A stretch of DNA of 64,000 nucleotides, taken from B69-G16 sp964501905. Its GTDB lineage: Archaea > Thermoproteota > Thermoprotei > Thermofilales > B69-G16. The stretch covers positions 124,001 to 188,000 of the forward strand of contig CAZCTW010000001.1 of NCBI GenBank assembly GCA_964501905.1, in the 5' to 3' direction. Below the pieces are notes generated by a model. The model ran no database searches. It was not told the origin of the DNA and saw only the letters and a program-made list of their open reading frames with translations. Position numbers and translations under genes: made by a program. Below, piece by piece: positions 61,693 to 64,000 of this stretch (position 1 is its first letter; every line of letters starts with the position of its first letter).

Positions 61693-64000
61693 ATGGTTAA
61701 AATAAAAATCGGAAGCCTCCTGTTAACGATAGTTCTCCTCCTAGCAATAGCTGCAGCGATTAACCCGATAACTTCTGTGACTGCCGCTCCTGAGGAGAAG
61801 GGAGCTAGGGCAAACAAGCTAGTCTTCGTCGAGTATGGCGAGAACTGGGAGGCCGCGATGCTGGACGTAGCTGAAGGCAAAGCGGCCGCCTTCGTATGGG
61901 GCGCCTCAAAGGAAGCTTTCGAGAAATATAAGGACGACCCGAGAGTTAAGTTCTTCCTAGCCCCCTCGGGTATTCACAGCTTTATACTAAATCCCGCTTT
62001 TAACGAATCTGAACCTGATGTGTTTAACCCGTTCGCTATTGAGAAAGTAAGATATGCAATGAACTTCCTCATAGACAGAGAGTGGTATGTGAGCCAAGTT
62101 CTAGGAGGTCTAGGAAAGCCAATGTACACCGCTATAAGCGAGTTCGCGCCCGACTTCCTGGTAATCCTCCCGGCCATACTGAAGCATAGCATCAAATACG
62201 ACGAAGATTACGCCATCAGGTTGATCGAAGAAGGAATGAAAGAAGCTAACGAAACGGGGATTTGGGCCGGGAAGATAACGAAGAAGGACGGCAAGTGGTA
62301 CTTCGGCGACGAACCGGTCAAGATAATAGGCTTGATCAGGAGCGACGACCCCAGAAGAAAGGCTATGGGAGAATACTTTGCAAACCAACTTGAAAAAGCG
62401 GGATTTACCGTTGAGAGGAAGTATGGAACCTTCAGAGAGCTCATACCGATAGTCTACCTGAGCGACCCGTTCAAGCTTGAATGGCACTTCTACACTGAGG
62501 GTTGGGGCGGAGGCTTCTCCAGGTATAACGACTGGGATCCGATATTCTTCTACACCACCGAGTACTGGCAATGGCAATTCGGAACCCCCTCCGCCTTCGA
62601 CGGTAGCAAGGTCGAGGTCACCTACCTCGGCAAGAAGATGACGTTAAACAAGGTAGCTAGAATCCTAGGAGACGGCAAGTACAAGAGCATAGAGGAGAGG
62701 AACGAGGCTCTGAGAGTCATCTGCGAGGTCGGCATCGCCAAGTCTGTGAGAATCTTCGTAGCTAACCTAGCCGAGGCTTACTTCATAAGCGCTAAGGTGT
62801 CTAACCCGGTTATAGACTTCGGCTACGGCACTGGTAACAGATGGTTCTTCACGACCGCAGCCATGGAAGGCACCGACACCCTAACCATCGCCATGGTTCA
62901 CGTGACGGAGACCGAGCCCTGGAACTGGGCTAACGACGACTGGTACACTCACATAATATGGCACGCCACCTATGAGGACGGCGTCGCCAGACACCCGCAC
63001 AACGGTAAGGTAATACCCGTCTGTACTGAGTTTAAAGTAGATACTAAAGGCCCCGAGGGCGCTCTCGACGTCCCCGACACGGCGCTGGTATGGGATCCGT
63101 TCCAGAACAAGTGGGTTAGCCCATCAAAGCTCTCCGACGACTTCCTAACCAACTTCTACGACGCAGACCTAGCTAAGGCGAAGGCTAAGGCCACTAAGGC
63201 TAAGAGCAAGGTTACGTTCACCTTTAAGTTCCCATCGTTCCACGACGGCAGCAAGGAAAGCCTAGCTGACGTAATGTTTAACCTATACTTCAACTGGCAG
63301 TGGTCCGTCAAAGTAAACGATACCGACCCGACCTACGATGAGGCTAAATCGCCTGAGTTAATAAGCTTCGCGAGCCAGATCAGAGGCATAGAAATTATTG
63401 ACGATAAGACCGTGGCGGTTTACATAGACTACTGGCACTTCGACCCGACCGAGATCGCCGGCATGGCCTCTGTATTCACCAGCATGCCGTGGCACCTCTT
63501 CTGGGCTGAAGAGCAGTTGGTGATATCTGGAGCCTACAGCTGGACTGCCGAAGAAGTAGCTCCAAGAATTGACGAGAGAAACTCCGAACACGCCAACTCT
63601 ATAAAGGAGTTCCTTGCCGGGGCAGCCAGCAAGAGTAAGGTACCTGCCTGCCTGAAACAGCTTGCCGACAAAGGATTAATATCCATAGCCGACGCTACGG
63701 ACAGATACAACAAGGCTATAGCGTTCATAGAGAAGTACAACCACGCGATTATAGGTAACGGTGCGTTCTACGTCACTAAGGTCGACTTCGTAGCTATGAG
63801 AATGGAGTTAGAAGCTTGGAGAGACCCCGACTATCCGTGGCCTGTCGGATACTGGGACGAGTTCGCTAAGATGAAGAAAGCCGAGATAACCAAGGTGAAC
63901 GTGCCTGAGGCCGCGATGTCAGGTTTGAGCTTCGAAGTAACCGTCGATATTAGCGGTATTACCACGGACGATTTAGGCCTAGTTTCCGCGCTAGTCGTTG
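61693..64000 (+). CDS. Peptide ABC transporter substrate-binding protein (SBP family 5), partial
   Basis: An open frame from ATG 61693 to the end of the window (769 codons so far). A signal peptide (basic start, hydrophobic run LLLTIVLLLAIAAA) ends near residue 32. The sequence is typical of DppA/OppA-like proteins: FAIEKVRYAMNFLIDREW near 117-134, and VTFTFKFPSFHDG followed by LADVMFNLYF near 515-540. It would bind peptides outside the membrane and deliver them to DppBC. It follows the transport genes and has its own promoter. Archaeal members are larger than bacterial ones (about 500-550). Confidence 0.9.
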   Translation, partial: MVKIKIGSLLLTIVLLLAIAAAINPITSVTAAPEEKGARANKLVFVEYGENWEAAMLDVAEGKAAAFVWGASKEAFEKYKDDPRVKFFLAPSGIHSFILNPAFNESEPDVFNPFAIEKVRYAMNFLIDREWYVSQVLGGLGKPMYTAISEFAPDFLVILPAILKHSIKYDEDYAIRLIEEGMKEANETGIWAGKITKKDGKWYFGDEPVKIIGLIRSDDPRRKAMGEYFANQLEKAGFTVERKYGTFRELIPIVYLSDPFKLEWHFYTEGWGGGFSRYNDWDPIFFYTTEYWQWQFGTPSAFDGSKVEVTYLGKKMTLNKVARILGDGKYKSIEERNEALRVICEVGIAKSVRIFVANLAEAYFISAKVSNPVIDFGYGTGNRWFFTTAAMEGTDTLTIAMVHVTETEPWNWANDDWYTHIIWHATYEDGVARHPHNGKVIPVCTEFKVDTKGPEGALDVPDTALVWDPFQNKWVSPSKLSDDFLTNFYDADLAKAKAKATKAKSKVTFTFKFPSFHDGSKESLADVMFNLYFNWQWSVKVNDTDPTYDEAKSPELISFASQIRGIEIIDDKTVAVYIDYWHFDPTEIAGMASVFTSMPWHLFWAEEQLVISGAYSWTAEEVAPRIDERNSEHANSIKEFLAGAASKSKVPACLKQLADKGLISIADATDRYNKAIAFIEKYNHAIIGNGAFYVTKVDFVAMRMELEAWRDPDYPWPVGYWDEFAKMKKAEITKVNVPEAAMSGLSFEVTVDISGITTDDLGLVSALVV

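Noticed and set aside
1..64000. CRISPR arrays, insertion sequences, rRNA and tRNA genes
   Set aside because: No regularly spaced repeats, transposase motifs with terminal repeats, or complete cloverleaf patterns were found by reading; divergent or intron-bearing tRNAs could still be missed.

Overview
The window is chromosomal DNA from an anaerobic, probably thermophilic archaeon. Archaeal signs are GGTGA/AGGTG ribosome binding sites placed a few bases before many starts (for example bases 1-5, 6581-6589 and 61681-61688), TATA/BRE promoters, and archaeal families: the acetyl-CoA decarbonylase/synthase gamma subunit, the F420-dependent reductase Mer, VapBC, and V4R-domain proteins. Codons such as AGG and ATA are common, which suggests a thermophile. 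I cannot fix the phylum; an uncultured Wood-Ljungdahl lineage is the safest statement.

Layout. 1-12 kb is a one-carbon/corrinoid district: cdhE, a RACo-type corrinoid activator, a short MetE-like methyltransferase and Mer, mixed with an aminotransferase/DapA-family pair and several decayed genes. 12-20 kb holds VapBC, an ECF S-component, a nucleotidyltransferase, a Trm112-methyltransferase fusion, a membrane regulator pair, a GNAT pseudogene and an aspartyl-tRNA synthetase. 20-28 kb holds a bacterial-type thrS with a structured leader candidate, an SppA fusion protein, and a group 3b [NiFe] hydrogenase operon (hydBGDA). 28-34 kb holds ECF transport genes of thiamin-precursor type with a PfkB kinase. 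34-40.5 kb is the most unusual part: three paralogous nucleotidyltransferases (a fourth lies at 13.7 kb), a HAD protein and a CPBP protease, flanked by two paralogous V4R sensors. 40.6-51.8 kb holds a 727-residue protein with a transaldolase-like core, a broken gltB, an arrestin-like protein, a nucleotidyltransferase-fold/metallophosphoesterase pair, an amino acid permease, a YbaK deacylase, a GDPD and a surface protein. 51.8-53.6 kb is a block of decayed genes. 53.6-64 kb holds an M29 aminopeptidase, SppA and a Dpp/Opp peptide transport operon whose binding protein runs off the end.

How it fits together. CO2 fixation or acetyl-CoA turnover would pass methyl groups from Mer to the corrinoid protein CdhE. 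RACo would re-reduce inactive cobalt, and the short MetE-like enzyme could draw methyl groups for methionine. The hydrogenase would couple H2 to NADP(H). Peptide import, the peptidases and the amino acid permease point to additional peptide use.

A second theme is decay. About ten genes are truncated, frameshifted or interrupted while long neighbouring genes are intact. Either this lineage is shedding genes or the assembly carries clustered errors. No tRNA, rRNA, CRISPR array or insertion sequence was recognised.
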